DNA of 64,000 bases from JAAXIE01 sp965204245 (GCA_965204245.1 CBDBED010000002.1:310001-374000); one strand, 5' to 3'. Counted from the stretch's first letter, positions 8,157-17,640 are shown. Made by a program: numbers and translations. Notes: generated by a model from the sequence alone, not told the origin.

Positions 8157-9532
8157 AGCCCCAACTTCCCCGGGTTCATAATATTCCCAGGATCCAAAGC
8201 CTGCTTCATCGCCCGCACCACATCAAGGCCCACCCCCCACTCGCGCGCCAGCAAATGCGCCAGCTTCACCCCCGTACCATGGCAGTACTCCATCGTCCCG
8301 CCCATATCCTGCGCTAGCCGCAGCACGTCGTCCACGGTATCCGCGAACTCGGCTGAGTCCACCCTGTTGGACGTGGGGCGCACCAGCATGGAGAAAAGTT
8401 CAGGCCGTCCCCAGATGGCATACTCCCGCACCTCCACACCCCGCTGCGACATAAGCTCCGAGGCTCGCCTGCGGTATTCCAGAACACGAGAGATGGGCAA
8501 GGCCATATGTAGGTAGTCGAAGCCCCACCGCCGTCTGGCCCATCTCTCCTTTCGCGGCAAGTGCTGCACCTCGTCGCGATAATCCAGCGCAACATCGTAC
8601 CGGTCTTCCCAGTACTCCACGGTCGGCCCCGGCCCCAAGTCCCTGCCCTGGTGTTGAGCGCAAAGCACCTGGCAACGGGCCACTTCCGTCTCCACCAACT
8701 CCCGGTAGCCTTGGAACATGAGGTAGAGCACAGTCCCGGAACCTTCCTCGGTCAGGTCCATCAACGTGGGACGCAGCCCTAGCGAGAATGCTTCGGCCAC
8801 GGTATCGAAGCCTTGGTCGAAACTGGGAAAGCGGAAGGCGATGAAGACCCGCGCTTCTGGAAAAGGCGCAACTCGCAGGCTGGCTTGGGTGATAACTCCG
8901 AAAACACCTTCCGCTCCGATGAACAAATGGTTCAGGTTGGGGCCCGCCGAATACTTGGGGACCGGCGGTGTACTTAGCATCTGGCCGGTCGGCAACACCG
9001 CGTCCAAGCCCAGCACCTGCTCGCCCATGGGCCCGTGGGCTGCAGCGAGGTATCCCACCCCGTTGGTCGATATCGTCCCGCCAATAGTGGCAATGGGCAC
9101 GCTCCAAGGATCATGTCCCAACATCAGTCCATGCTCGTAGAGAGTGTTGTTCACGTCCTCCAACACCGCACCAGCCTCCACCTGCACCATGCGACTCTGC
9201 GGGTCGATATCGATGACCGCGTTCAAGCCCTTCAAATCCAGCATGATTCCCCCGCGCACTGGCAGCGCGGCTCCCATTACGCCGGTCCCGCCGCCACGGG
9301 GGACCATAGGAGTGCCACTGCCGGCGGCCAGCTTCACCACCTCGGCCACCTCGCCAGCGGACTGGGGTGTCACCACCAAGTCGGCCGTTTTCTGGAGGAG
9401 ATCGGACGCCCGGAACGCTCTGGAAGGGCTGAGAGCATCGCCGGAGTAATGGTCGAGGTCACCGGCGTCGGCGAGCACATGCTCTGCACCAACGACCTGC
9501 TTGATGGAGCTTACTAAAGCGGGGTCCAGCAT
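8153..9532 (-). CDS. glcD: FAD-linked oxidase, glycolate oxidase GlcD type
   Basis: A flavoprotein of the FAD-binding PCMH plus FAD-oxidase C-terminal type, about 459 residues. The FAD domain shows VVTPQSAGEVAEVVK, MVPRGGGTGVMGAA and TIGGTISTNGVGYLA; the C-terminal half has GTMEYCHGTGVKLAHL and ALDPGNIMNPGKLGL. Such enzymes oxidise glycolate, lactate or other 2-hydroxyacids. ATG 9532 (MLDPAL) is preferred over the frame opening at 9688, whose first 52 residues overlap cysS and look non-coding. No glcE or glcF iron-sulfur subunits lie beside it, so the substrate is open. Confidence 0.85.
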   Translation of the reverse strand: MLDPALVSSIKQVVGAEHVLADAGDLDHYSGDALSPSRAFRASDLLQKTADLVVTPQSAGEVAEVVKLAAGSGTPMVPRGGGTGVMGAALPVRGGIMLDLKGLNAVIDIDPQSRMVQVEAGAVLEDVNNTLYEHGLMLGHDPWSVPIATIGGTISTNGVGYLAAAHGPMGEQVLGLDAVLPTGQMLSTPPVPKYSAGPNLNHLFIGAEGVFGVITQASLRVAPFPEARVFIAFRFPSFDQGFDTVAEAFSLGLRPTLMDLTEEGSGTVLYLMFQGYRELVETEVARCQVLCAQHQGRDLGPGPTVEYWEDRYDVALDYRDEVQHLPRKERWARRRWGFDYLHMALPISRVLEYRRRASELMSQRGVEVREYAIWGRPELFSMLVRPTSNRVDSAEFADTVDDVLRLAQDMGGTMEYCHGTGVKLAHLLAREWGVGLDVVRAMKQALDPGNIMNPGKLGL

Positions 9533-9602
9533 GCAGAGTGGCCCTAGCTCTCCGGTCCTATCGGGAGTGGCGGCAAATGGTCCTCTGTACCACCCACTAC
9601 TG

Positions 9603-10985
9603 CTACTCTGCGGAAGAGGTGTTGGAATAGCGCCATTCCGTGCCTTGAGGGGTGTCCTCAAGAGCGATGCCCAAATCCGACAGTCCATCGCGTATGGAGT
9701 CCGCTAGGGCATACTGCTTCGCCGACCGCAGTTGACCGCGGATCCCAAGGAGCAGGTCGACGAAGGGCTCTACCTGCTGTGTTCCGCGTTGGCGCGTATC
9801 TTCAAGGGTAAGCCCCAGCACTCCGCTGAGGGTGGTCAGCGTTTCCTGTGCTTGCTGGACCGACTTGCCCTCTTCTGAAGCGCGGTTGATCTCGCGTCCA
9901 AGGTCAAACAGGGCCGCCAAGGCTTGCGGGGTGTTCAGGTCGGCTTCCATGGCTTCAAGGAACTGCTGTCGGTAAGGGGCAGGGTCAACCCTATCGCCAG
10001 CCCCATCGTTGGTTGGTGCTCGCAACGGGGTGCGCAGCCGTTCCGCAGCCCGCTCCATGGAGTTGAACTTCTCCTCGCTATAGGTCTGGGGACTGGTGTA
10101 GTGGGTGCTCAGGAACATGAGGCGGAAGGCGTCGGCAGTATGGTGCTCCAAGGCCTCGGACACGGCCACCAAATTGCCCAGGGACTTGCTCATCTTGCTG
10201 TCGCCCATATGGAGTAGCCCGTTATGTACCCAATGCCGGGCAAAAGGAGCCTTCTGGCTGTAGGCCTCGCTCTGGGCAAGTTCGTTCTCGTGGTGAGGGA
10301 ACACTAGATCCTGTCCGCCCCCATGGATATCGATCGTCTCGCCCAAGTACTCCATAGACATAGCGGTACACTCGATGTGCCAGCCCGGCCTGCCCGGACC
10401 CCAAGGGCTGTGCCACGCCGGCTCGCCAGGTTTAGCCCCCTTCCACAGGGTGAAGTCCATGGGGTCTTCCTTGCCCGTCCCCGGTTCGATTCTAGCCCCT
10501 GCCAAAAGCCCTTCGCGGTTCCGCCTGCTCAGTTTGCCGTAGTCTTGAGACCGGCCTACCCGAAAATAGACGTCGCCTTCAGAGGCATAGGCATAGCCCT
10601 GCTTCTCCAACCCTTCGATGATCCTGATGATTCCCGGCACCTCTTGCGTCGCTCTTGGATACCGGTGCGCGCGCTTTACATTGAGTTCATCCATATTGGC
10701 TAGAAACTCATCGATGTACTGCTCCGCCAGTTGGTCTATCGACACGCCATCCTGTTGGGCCCGCTGGATGATTTTGTCGTCGATGTCGGTGAAGTTCTGC
10801 ACGTGCTCCACCTCGTAACCGCTGAACTCCAGATAACGACGCAACACGTCGAAAATGATGTAGCTCATTGCATGGCCGACATGACACGAGGAATAAGGGG
10901 TAATGCCGCACACATACATGCGGACCTTGCTGTCGGCAGGGACGAACTCCCGCGTCTCGCCGCTCAGGGTATCGTAGAGTTTCAC
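9603..10985 (-). CDS. cysS: Cysteinyl-tRNA synthetase
   Basis: Class I synthetase, 460 residues. The HIGH-like motif is SCHVGHAMSYIIFD, KMSKS is GDSKMSKSLGN, and the zinc site is built from CGITPYSSC, WHIECTAM and GGGQDLVFPHHENE. The CGITPY start resembles MshC, but full length and the C-terminal helical domain (DLNTPQALAALFDLGREINRA) favour CysS. It overlaps ispF upstream by 4 nt, so ispD-ispF-cysS form a coupled minus-strand unit. Confidence 0.95.
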   Translation of the reverse strand: MKLYDTLSGETREFVPADSKVRMYVCGITPYSSCHVGHAMSYIIFDVLRRYLEFSGYEVEHVQNFTDIDDKIIQRAQQDGVSIDQLAEQYIDEFLANMDELNVKRAHRYPRATQEVPGIIRIIEGLEKQGYAYASEGDVYFRVGRSQDYGKLSRRNREGLLAGARIEPGTGKEDPMDFTLWKGAKPGEPAWHSPWGPGRPGWHIECTAMSMEYLGETIDIHGGGQDLVFPHHENELAQSEAYSQKAPFARHWVHNGLLHMGDSKMSKSLGNLVAVSEALEHHTADAFRLMFLSTHYTSPQTYSEEKFNSMERAAERLRTPLRAPTNDGAGDRVDPAPYRQQFLEAMEADLNTPQALAALFDLGREINRASEEGKSVQQAQETLTTLSGVLGLTLEDTRQRGTQQVEPFVDLLLGIRGQLRSAKQYALADSIRDGLSDLGIALEDTPQGTEWRYSNTSSAE

Positions 10986-11458
10986 GCGGTCGCCTCCACC
11001 AGTGCCACTGCGAAGGCTGCCAGTCCCTCTCCCCGCCCCACGAATCCCAGATAGTCGGTCGTGGTTGCCTTGATGCTCACGTCGCTCTCGGGGATGGACA
11101 ATGCCGCGCTGATATTCTGCTTCATGCTCTCAATGTAAGGGGCCAAAACGGGCCGTTGGGCCAACATTGTAGCATCGACATTCACCACCCGCCACTTGCC
11201 ATCATGCACCATCTCTCCAGTGCGGGTCAGAAGTACGAGGCTGGAGATATCCCGGTATTGTTCGTCGGATGAAGGAAAATGACGCCCCTTGTCACCTAGC
11301 GAGGCCGCCCCCAGCAAAGCATCCATGATGGCGTGGGTCAGCACGTCACCGTCCGAGTGGCCCGACAGTCCGGCCTCGAAAGGTATCGGCACACCGCCCA
11401 ACACCAATGCCCGTCCCTCCACAAGAGGGTGCGCATCGAATCCAAACCCGACTCTCAT
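10982..11458 (-). CDS. ispF: 2-C-methyl-D-erythritol 2,4-cyclodiphosphate synthase
   Basis: IspF makes the cyclic diphosphate in the MEP isoprenoid pathway. The metal and substrate motifs are complete: GFGFDAHPLVEG at the N-terminus (Asp and His metal ligands), GLSGHSDGDVLTHAIMDALLGA, and IKATTTDYLGFVGRGEGLAA at the C-terminus. 158 residues is normal. Its stop overlaps the cysS start by 4 nt and ispD lies 24 nt upstream. Confidence 0.97.
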   Translation of the reverse strand: MRVGFGFDAHPLVEGRALVLGGVPIPFEAGLSGHSDGDVLTHAIMDALLGAASLGDKGRHFPSSDEQYRDISSLVLLTRTGEMVHDGKWRVVNVDATMLAQRPVLAPYIESMKQNISAALSIPESDVSIKATTTDYLGFVGRGEGLAAFAVALVEATA

Positions 11459-11482
11459 GCTTCGACCATCACAGGTCGACGC

Positions 11483-12196
11483 TCACTCACTGCTTGCCAT
11501 CCGACCAGCGAGCCACTGCTCCACGATCGGCAAATCCTCGGGCGTTGTAACCTTCAGGTTGTCGTAGGAGCCGAGATGTACCCGTACGCGCCCTCCCAAG
11601 GCTTCCACCATTGAGGCGTCGTCCGTGAAGTCGCCCAGAAGTTCGTTATGCGCGCAAACCAGCAATTCATACCGGAATGTTTGAGGCGTTTGCACCGCCC
11701 AGAGCCGTTTGCGGTCAGGCGTGCTTTCCACGATGCCGTCCTCACCCACCACCTTGATGGTGTCTTTGGAAGGCACCGCAGCTACCGCCGCGCCCGTATC
11801 TCGAACTGCCTCCAACCCTTCCAACACCAATCTGCTGGTCAAACAAGGACGGGCCCCATCATGCACGATGACCCACTGACAGTCCTTCAGGCAGCCCAAA
11901 CCAGCTAGTACCGAGTCCTGTCGCCTCTCCCCGCCCGCGCATACGGCAACAACTTTACGCCATCCCAGGTCATCGACCAATGCCCGACCTTCATCAACAC
12001 GCCCACTGGACAGGACAATCACGATCTCGTGTACGGCGTCAGTCTCTTCCAATGCGGATATTGCGTGTGCAATGAGAGGCAGGCCAGCCACATACGCGAA
12101 CACCTTGTCCACGCCAGTCATCCGCGTACTCTGCCCCGCCGCTACAACAACGGCGCCCACGCGATCGCCGTGGGCGCCGGAGGCAACTTCAGTCAT
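11483..12196 (-). CDS. ispD: 2-C-methyl-D-erythritol 4-phosphate cytidylyltransferase
   Basis: IspD transfers CMP to MEP. The nucleotide-binding loop is GAVVVAAGQSTRM, with the catalytic lysine following in TGVDKVFAYVAG; WVIVHDGARPCLT and FTDDASMVEALG are the other family blocks. 237 residues. It sits 1 nt after the yacL stop and directly before ispF. The two enzymes of the same pathway are adjacent but not fused. Confidence 0.95.
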   Translation of the reverse strand: MTEVASGAHGDRVGAVVVAAGQSTRMTGVDKVFAYVAGLPLIAHAISALEETDAVHEIVIVLSSGRVDEGRALVDDLGWRKVVAVCAGGERRQDSVLAGLGCLKDCQWVIVHDGARPCLTSRLVLEGLEAVRDTGAAVAAVPSKDTIKVVGEDGIVESTPDRKRLWAVQTPQTFRYELLVCAHNELLGDFTDDASMVEALGGRVRVHLGSYDNLKVTTPEDLPIVEQWLAGRMASSE

Positions 12197-12197
12197 G

Positions 12198-13247
12198 CTA
12201 GTTGTGACGGTTTTGAGCGAAGATCATTCGGCCCGCTCCGGTCTGCAACACCCGGGTCACAGTCACGTCGCGGTTCGTGTTGATGAACTTTTTGCCGCCT
12301 TCGACCACCACCATGGTGCCATCGTCCAAGTAGGCGACCCCTTGGCCAGCCTCCTTGCCCTCCTGGATGATGCTTACGTGCAACTCCTCGCCCGGCAGCA
12401 CTACAGGCTTCAACGCGTTGGCCAGTTCGTTGACGTTCAAAACCCTGATGCCCTGCAACTCGGCTACCCGGTTCAGATTGAAATCAGTGGTAAGGATGGG
12501 CGCTCCCATGGTTCCGGCCATCTTCACCAGCATGGCGTCCACCTCGACGCCGTTGGTCAGGTCTTGGTCCATCACCTCTACCGGAACGGCCTCGTCTTCC
12601 CGCAGCTTGGTCAACACCTCCAGACCCCGACGCCCTCGAGTCCTGCGCATTGGATCACTCGAGTCGGCGATGTGGCGCAACTCGTCCAGCACGAATCGAG
12701 GCACCACTAAGGTGCCTTCCACAAATCCGGTCTGAGTCAGGTCGGCTATGCGGCCGTCTATGACAGCACTGGTGTCGACTAGTATGCGGGTTGACTCTGC
12801 CGCCTCCACTGGCACTGGCTTGGCCTCCGCCTTGGGGAACACATAGCCCACATCCGCTTCCCGCTGTATTCCCAGCAGCAGGCCCAGGGAACCCAGTCCG
12901 AAGCTCAGCATCAACGGAATTCCCCAACCATGCCAGCCCTCCAGGGAGTACAGAGGCACCGATAACAATGAGGCAAATACAAGACCCACAAAAAGCCCTA
13001 TAGTGCCCGACATGAGGGTAGCAGTAGGTACCTGATTGAACCTGTCAATGCCCTTGCTCAGGGGAACGGTTGTGATATAGGGCATCACCAAGGCCCCTAT
13101 TGGAAGCCCCGATAAGGACAGAGCCAAGCCCCAAGGCAGGAACTCCTCCTTGCTGGTGGATACCTGCGAGACCATGCCACCCAAGCGCCAACCCAAGGCC
13201 CCGAACACGGCGGCCCCTAGGAGGCGCAATGGCCAATTACGAAACAT
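12198..13247 (-). CDS. yacL: PIN/TRAM domain membrane protein, YacL family
   Basis: About 349 residues. Four predicted membrane helices in the first 130 residues are followed by a PIN nuclease domain (ILVDTSAVIDGRI with acidic residues, VPRFVLDELRHIAD, APILTTDFNLNRVA) and a C-terminal TRAM RNA-binding domain (GEELHVSIIQEGKEAGQGVAYLDDGTMVVVEGG). YacL-type genes often precede ispD, as here. ATG 13247 is preceded by AGAGAGG and gives the usual MFRNWPLR start; the upstream extension to 13289 is unlikely. Probable membrane-tethered RNase; its target is unknown. Confidence 0.9.
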   Translation of the reverse strand: MFRNWPLRLLGAAVFGALGWRLGGMVSQVSTSKEEFLPWGLALSLSGLPIGALVMPYITTVPLSKGIDRFNQVPTATLMSGTIGLFVGLVFASLLSVPLYSLEGWHGWGIPLMLSFGLGSLGLLLGIQREADVGYVFPKAEAKPVPVEAAESTRILVDTSAVIDGRIADLTQTGFVEGTLVVPRFVLDELRHIADSSDPMRRTRGRRGLEVLTKLREDEAVPVEVMDQDLTNGVEVDAMLVKMAGTMGAPILTTDFNLNRVAELQGIRVLNVNELANALKPVVLPGEELHVSIIQEGKEAGQGVAYLDDGTMVVVEGGKKFINTNRDVTVTRVLQTGAGRMIFAQNRHN

Positions 13248-13470
13248 CTCAACACCTCTCTCGGGTCCCTCGGACGAAGATAATAACAATGCAATAGGAA
13301 GTAACGTGTTCCTCTGCCACAGCTCAAGCAGAGGGGGACCCGCAGACCGTACAACAGTAGCCTACCATAACTTTCGGAGTCTCGGAAGATGGTATCAGGC
13401 AGCAGCAGCACCCTTGGCCTCCCCGCCCTAACTATAATATGATGCACACACTCAATTTTGGAGGATGGCA

Positions 13471-13836
13471 ATGAAACTGTTTCGCATCAAGGATGTTCCG
13501 GTAGAGCCAGCCAACAGCCCTCTCTTCACTGGTGGCGAAGTCACCCGCCAGCAGATGGTGACCACCGACATCGGCAAGAACTTCACCTTTAACATCGTCA
13601 ACTTCGGCACCGGTGCCCGCAACTATTTCCACACCCACACCAGCGACCAAGTGCTGCTAATCACCGAAGGCACCGGCATCGTGGCCACGGAGAATGAGGA
13701 GCAGGTCGTCAGTCAAGGTGATGTCATACATGTACCCGCCGGCGAAAAACACTGGCACGGGGCCACCCCCAATACCTCAATGTCCCACATAACGGTCACC
13801 AGCGTGGATAGCAAGACTACCCAACTGGAGCCATAA
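13471..13836 (+). CDS. Cupin-domain protein
   Basis: A single-domain cupin of about 121 residues with both motifs: GARNYFHTHTSDQVLLITEGTG (metal-binding histidines) and GDVIHVPAGEKHWHGATP. Function ranges from small dioxygenase to sensor and cannot be told. GGAGG at 13460 is too close to the ATG at 13465 and 6 nt from the second ATG at 13471, which I choose. A TATAAT-like hexamer at about 13434 in the divergent yacL/cupin gap (13248-13470) may be its -10 box. Confidence 0.8.
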   Translation: MKLFRIKDVPVEPANSPLFTGGEVTRQQMVTTDIGKNFTFNIVNFGTGARNYFHTHTSDQVLLITEGTGIVATENEEQVVSQGDVIHVPAGEKHWHGATPNTSMSHITVTSVDSKTTQLEP

Positions 13837-13925
13837 ACTAAGCCTGGCTGCCGGTCTGCACAACCAAGGGGAGTAGAGGTGCCGTACACCCCAAGAGTGC
13901 TGGGCGAAATCCCAGGGGAAGAGCA

Positions 13926-14512
13926 ATGCTGCAGAACTACCAGTAACTGACGGTTCGCCAAGAAGTGGAAATGCTGCAGGTCTTCACCGGATTCGAGACC
14001 AGGAACCGCTATCGCATCCTGGACCCCGATGGCCAAGACGTGATTTATGCCTTCGAGGAATCAGGCACCCTTTCCCGCCTCTTCCTGCAGTCCAACCGCC
14101 CCTTGATCTGCACCTGATCGATAACGGCGGCAAAACGGTTCTGACCGCTCAGCGAGACTTTTTCTGGTTCTTCTCCCACCTGCACTTCTCTTCGCCCGAA
14201 GGTAGAGAGGTGGGAAGCATGCAGAGGAGGTTCAAGTGGATCAACCGCCGCTTCGACCTCACCGATGCAGATGGGAGCCTCCTTCATGTGGATGGCCCCA
14301 TATTCCGGCCCCATACCTTCTGGTTTCGACACGGCGGGGGCGACTTGGCCAAGGTCACCAAGCGGTGGAGCGGACTCTCCCGCGAGGCATTCTCGGTCGC
14401 CGATAACTTCGAGGTGGAGTTCAGTGACGGCACCATGCCCGAATCCATGCGTTGGCTCATCTTGGGCGCCGCCTTCGCCATCGACCTGGATTTCTTTGAG
14501 AAGAAGAATTGA
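13926..14512 (+). pseudogene. Phospholipid scramblase-related (LURP-one/scramblase family) protein, broken
   Basis: Two frames together spell one scramblase-like protein of about 195 residues. ATG 13926 follows AGGGGAAG; after six codons there is an in-frame TAA at 13944. The frame continues as EMLQVFTGFETRNRYRILD up to RLFLQSNRP and a stop at 14115. A shift of frame near 14100-14110 resumes the sequence as LHLIDNGGKTVLTAQRDFF, then GSMQRRFKWINRRFDLTDADG and RPHTFWFRHGG to the stop at 14512. The order of motifs fits the family. One nonsense and one frameshift suggest decay, unless either is an assembly error. Confidence 0.7.
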
Positions 14513-14606
14513 TCAGGACCGGCTTAGCTGCTTCCGTAACTGGATTCGGTTAATTGTCGTGACCCGGACCACGTTAGTGCATCTAGCCATTTTGTCCTGT
14601 TCCTCT

Positions 14607-15500
14607 TCATTTGTTGACTCTTAGCTGCACCCCGGCCTTTTCCTCTTGGATGACGGAAACGATGTCGGAGTCTTGGGGGCCCCATCCCCTGCCCAAGGCC
14701 TCCACATAGCGCTGGTCCACCAGATTCGACAACTCCATCGGAACGCCGAATTCCCGCCCCATGTCAGTGGCTAGGCGCACGTCCTTGGCGGCGAGAGCTG
14801 CGGCAAAGCCCGGCTCGAAGTTCCCTTGAAAGAGAAACCTCGAAAACTTCTCCCGCAAACGGGTGTTCCCGCCGGAACTTTTGTTTATCACGTCCGCCAG
14901 CACATCTAGGTCAACACCGGCTTTCACCCCTAGGGTCAGTGCTTCTGTCAGCAGCACCCCGATCCCCATGCTCATCAGGTTGTTGCAAATCTTGCACACC
15001 ATTCCGCTGCCTATGGCACCGCAATACACCACGTTCGAACCAATGGCGTCCAGCGTTGGCTTGATGCGCTGGTAGATGGCTTCATCGCCCCCCACCATCA
15101 CCGCCAAAGTGCCAGCGGCCGCGCCATAGGTGCCGCCGCTGACCGGAGCGTCCATGACCGTAATGCCCCGCTGTGCGAACACATCGTGTATATGACGGAT
15201 CATGGTAGGGGAGTTGGTCGATAGATCGGCGAAGATAGTATCCGGCGACGCCCCCTCAAGCACCCCTAGCTCTCCGAGAGCCACGGCTTCAACGTCCCGT
15301 GGCGCAGGTAGCGAAGTGAGTACCAACTCGTTGCCCTGCGTGGCCTCCGCCGGAGAATCGGCCCATTGGGCCCCCATTTCCAGCAGATCGGTGGCGGACT
15401 CCCTGCGTAGGTCGTGCACCGTCAGTTCATGCCCCGCCTTGATGAGGTTGGCTGCCATCGGCCCTCCCATATTGCCGGTGCCTACGAATCCTACCTTCAC
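14607..15500 (-). CDS. 3-hydroxyisobutyrate dehydrogenase-like NAD(P)-dependent beta-hydroxyacid dehydrogenase
   Basis: 297 residues. N-terminal Rossmann motif VGFVGTGNMGGPMAANLIKAGH, substrate loop DAPVSGGTYGAAAGTLAVMVGG, the catalytic lysine near residue 170 in GSGMVCKICNNLM, and the helical C-terminal domain ending KDVRLATDMGREFGVP. The family oxidises 3-hydroxyisobutyrate, tartronate semialdehyde or succinic semialdehyde relatives. Hydroxyisobutyrate is a reasonable guess given the acyl-CoA and methylmalonyl-CoA genes elsewhere, but is inference. A reverse-strand TATAAT at 15569-15564 lies upstream and may be its -10 element. Confidence 0.85.
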   Translation of the reverse strand: MKVGFVGTGNMGGPMAANLIKAGHELTVHDLRRESATDLLEMGAQWADSPAEATQGNELVLTSLPAPRDVEAVALGELGVLEGASPDTIFADLSTNSPTMIRHIHDVFAQRGITVMDAPVSGGTYGAAAGTLAVMVGGDEAIYQRIKPTLDAIGSNVVYCGAIGSGMVCKICNNLMSMGIGVLLTEALTLGVKAGVDLDVLADVINKSSGGNTRLREKFSRFLFQGNFEPGFAAALAAKDVRLATDMGREFGVPMELSNLVDQRYVEALGRGWGPQDSDIVSVIQEEKAGVQLRVNK

Positions 15501-15599
15501 TTTCCGTCCCTCCTCTTCAAACGACCGTGCTGCTTCTCATAGCCTATGTGTGTCGCGACCCGCATTATAGCAACGACGCGCATAGCTCCGGTTCCGCCA

Positions 15600-15608
15600 T
15601 GCTATAAT
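15600..15608 (+). promoter_or_regulatory. Extended -10 promoter of the ABC exporter genes
   Basis: TGCTATAAT is a perfect extended -10. The ATG of the ATPase gene is only 10 nt past the hexamer, so the transcript should begin at or within a few bases of the start codon. No ribosome site precedes that ATG. I see no -35 match, as expected for an extended -10. Confidence 0.5.
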
Positions 15609-15618
15609 CCCCCATCTG

Positions 15619-16548
15619 ATGGAACCAGTTATTCAGGTTGAAGGCTTGGTCAAGCGTTACGGGAGCTTGACCGCCGTAAACGACATCTCATTCACCGTCG
15701 AAGCCGGCGAGACCTTTGGCATCCTAGGCCCCAATGGTGCGGGCAAGACCACCACCCTCGAAATCATCGAGGGTTTGCAACAGCCCACCCAGGGTACGGC
15801 TTCAGTCCTCAGTATGGATGTACGGCATCAATCTTCCCAGCTAAAGCAGCGCCTCGGTGTGCAGCTACAGGCCGCAGCCTATTTCGATCACCTCACCTTG
15901 ACCGAAATACTCCAGCTCTTCGGCAGCTTTTACCGCCACAGCCTCCCCCCGTCTGAACTGCTGAGCAAGGTGGGGCTGTACGAAAGACGCACCAGCTATC
16001 TGAAGAGACTCTCCGGCGGGCAGAAACAGGCTTTCACCATAGCAGCAGCCTTGGTCAACGACCCCGAATTGGTGATTCTGGACGAGCCGACCACAGGCCT
16101 TGACCCCCGTGCCAGGCACGACCTCTGGGACCTCGTCCGGCTCATCGAGGCCGAAGGAAAGACCATCATCCTCACAACCCACTACATGGAAGAAGCCGCT
16201 ACCCTCTGCCGGCGGGTAGCCATAATGCACCAAGGCCGCATCCTTACCATCGGCAGCCCCGATGAACTGGTAGGGCAGTTGGGCGCAGCCTACCGCGTGC
16301 GAGTATCCAGCGATGTTGAATTGCCTATAGCCCAGTTGGTGAATGGAGCAAACGGCTCGGTCCACTACCAGAACGGCAATCAATACCAATACCAGTACGA
16401 ACTGGCACTGGAAGAACCCGCTACGGCAGTGCAGGCACTACTGTGGCACGCTTCGGAACATGACATCCAGTTGCACCGCTTGGAAGTCCTGCCAGCCACA
16501 CTGGAGGATGTGTTCCTGCAGTTGACTGGGCGCGCCCTGCAAGAGTAG
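15619..16548 (+). CDS. ABC-2 type exporter, ATP-binding subunit
   Basis: 309 residues with all ABC ATPase motifs in order: Walker A GPNGAGKTTT, Q-loop, signature LSGGQKQAF, Walker B LVILDEPTTGLDPRARHDLWD and H-loop LTTHYMEEA. A C-terminal domain after residue 220 is typical of DrrA/CcmA-like multidrug or Nod-type exporters. The permease follows after 3 nt. Leaderless transcription is suggested by the promoter position. Substrate unknown. Confidence 0.92.
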   Translation: MEPVIQVEGLVKRYGSLTAVNDISFTVEAGETFGILGPNGAGKTTTLEIIEGLQQPTQGTASVLSMDVRHQSSQLKQRLGVQLQAAAYFDHLTLTEILQLFGSFYRHSLPPSELLSKVGLYERRTSYLKRLSGGQKQAFTIAAALVNDPELVILDEPTTGLDPRARHDLWDLVRLIEAEGKTIILTTHYMEEAATLCRRVAIMHQGRILTIGSPDELVGQLGAAYRVRVSSDVELPIAQLVNGANGSVHYQNGNQYQYQYELALEEPATAVQALLWHASEHDIQLHRLEVLPATLEDVFLQLTGRALQE

Positions 16549-16551
16549 TCG

Positions 16552-17628
16552 ATGCTGCGCCTCCTCCTCGCCAATCTCCGCATGATGCTCCGTGACCGCC
16601 AGACCCTGTTTTGGGCCCTCATTTTCCCCCTCATATTCGTGGCCGTTTTCGGTTTGGTGGATTTCGATGGGACTGGCAACGCCGAACTAGCCGTCATTGA
16701 CCATGTGGAAAATGACACATCGCGACAAATCGCTACTCAACTTGGCGGGCTGGAACTTCTGGAACTGAGCGACTCCTACACCAGCCAGCAGGAAGCCCTT
16801 GAAGCAATAGAGGATGGCGATCTGGATTACCTGGTCGTACTGCCGCAGAGTCTGGATGGCCCGCCCGCAGGTGAACAAGCGCCAATCGCTCTCTACTATG
16901 ACCAAGCGAATCTGCAGAACAATGAGCTTGTACTGGGTGTTCTCCACAACCTAGCGGCCCAAGCCAACATGTCCTTGGCGGGAACGCCCCAGCAGGTAAC
17001 TGTGGCCCCGCAGGCCGTCTCGTCACGGCAGATCGAGTACTTTGATTTAGTGTTGGTGGGGCTCGTGGGTATGGGCCTCATGGTCCACTCGGTGATTGCT
17101 TTGGGGGTAAAGGTCAGCACCTACCGCAATCAAGCCATCTTCAAGCGCATATTGGTCACCCCGCTGCCCGTACGGAATTATTTCGCTTCGGAAGTCATGG
17201 CCCATCTACTGCTGGCCATGGTCCAGACTGCGGTCATCATCGCAGTGGGAGTGTGGGTGTTCCAAGGCAACCTGGGAGATGGAGTCTGGCTTATCTTCCC
17301 CATTGCCGCCTTGGGCAACCTAGTGTTTCTGAACTTGGGTTTCATCGTAGCCAGCTTCAGCAATAGCGGAGCAGCAGCCTCGGGAATGGGCAACGCCATC
17401 ACCCTCCCGTTGATGTTCCTCTCGGGAGTGTTCTGGGCCAGCGATTCCCTGCCGGGGTTCTTGCCCGACGTAGTGCGCTTTCTCCCATTGACGCCCATGC
17501 TGGATGCCATGCGCGACGTAGCGATTTACAACACTTCTCTCTGGGCCACATGGCCGGAGTTGGCGTTGCTCGCAGGCTGGATAGCAGTGACCGCCGCGGT
17601 AGCCGTCCGCGTGTTTCGCTTCGGCTAG
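16552..17628 (+). CDS. ABC-2 type exporter, permease subunit
   Basis: 358 residues, about six membrane helices: one near the N-terminus (LFWALIFPLIFVAVFGLV), a large extracytoplasmic loop (residues about 45-165), then five helices with the ABC-2 signature around GNAITLPLMFLSGVFWASDSLPG and FLPLTPMLDAMRDVA. Paired with the ATPase 3 nt upstream to make one heterodimeric or tetrameric exporter. It converges on the 145-residue unknown gene. Confidence 0.92.
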   Translation: MLRLLLANLRMMLRDRQTLFWALIFPLIFVAVFGLVDFDGTGNAELAVIDHVENDTSRQIATQLGGLELLELSDSYTSQQEALEAIEDGDLDYLVVLPQSLDGPPAGEQAPIALYYDQANLQNNELVLGVLHNLAAQANMSLAGTPQQVTVAPQAVSSRQIEYFDLVLVGLVGMGLMVHSVIALGVKVSTYRNQAIFKRILVTPLPVRNYFASEVMAHLLLAMVQTAVIIAVGVWVFQGNLGDGVWLIFPIAALGNLVFLNLGFIVASFSNSGAAASGMGNAITLPLMFLSGVFWASDSLPGFLPDVVRFLPLTPMLDAMRDVAIYNTSLWATWPELALLAGWIAVTAAVAVRVFRFG

Positions 17629-17640
17629 ACCGCTGGCCGG

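Noticed and set aside
9533..9688. N-terminal extension of the GlcD-like oxidase
   Set aside because: The 52 extra residues overlap cysS, lack family similarity and are not needed for the FAD domain.
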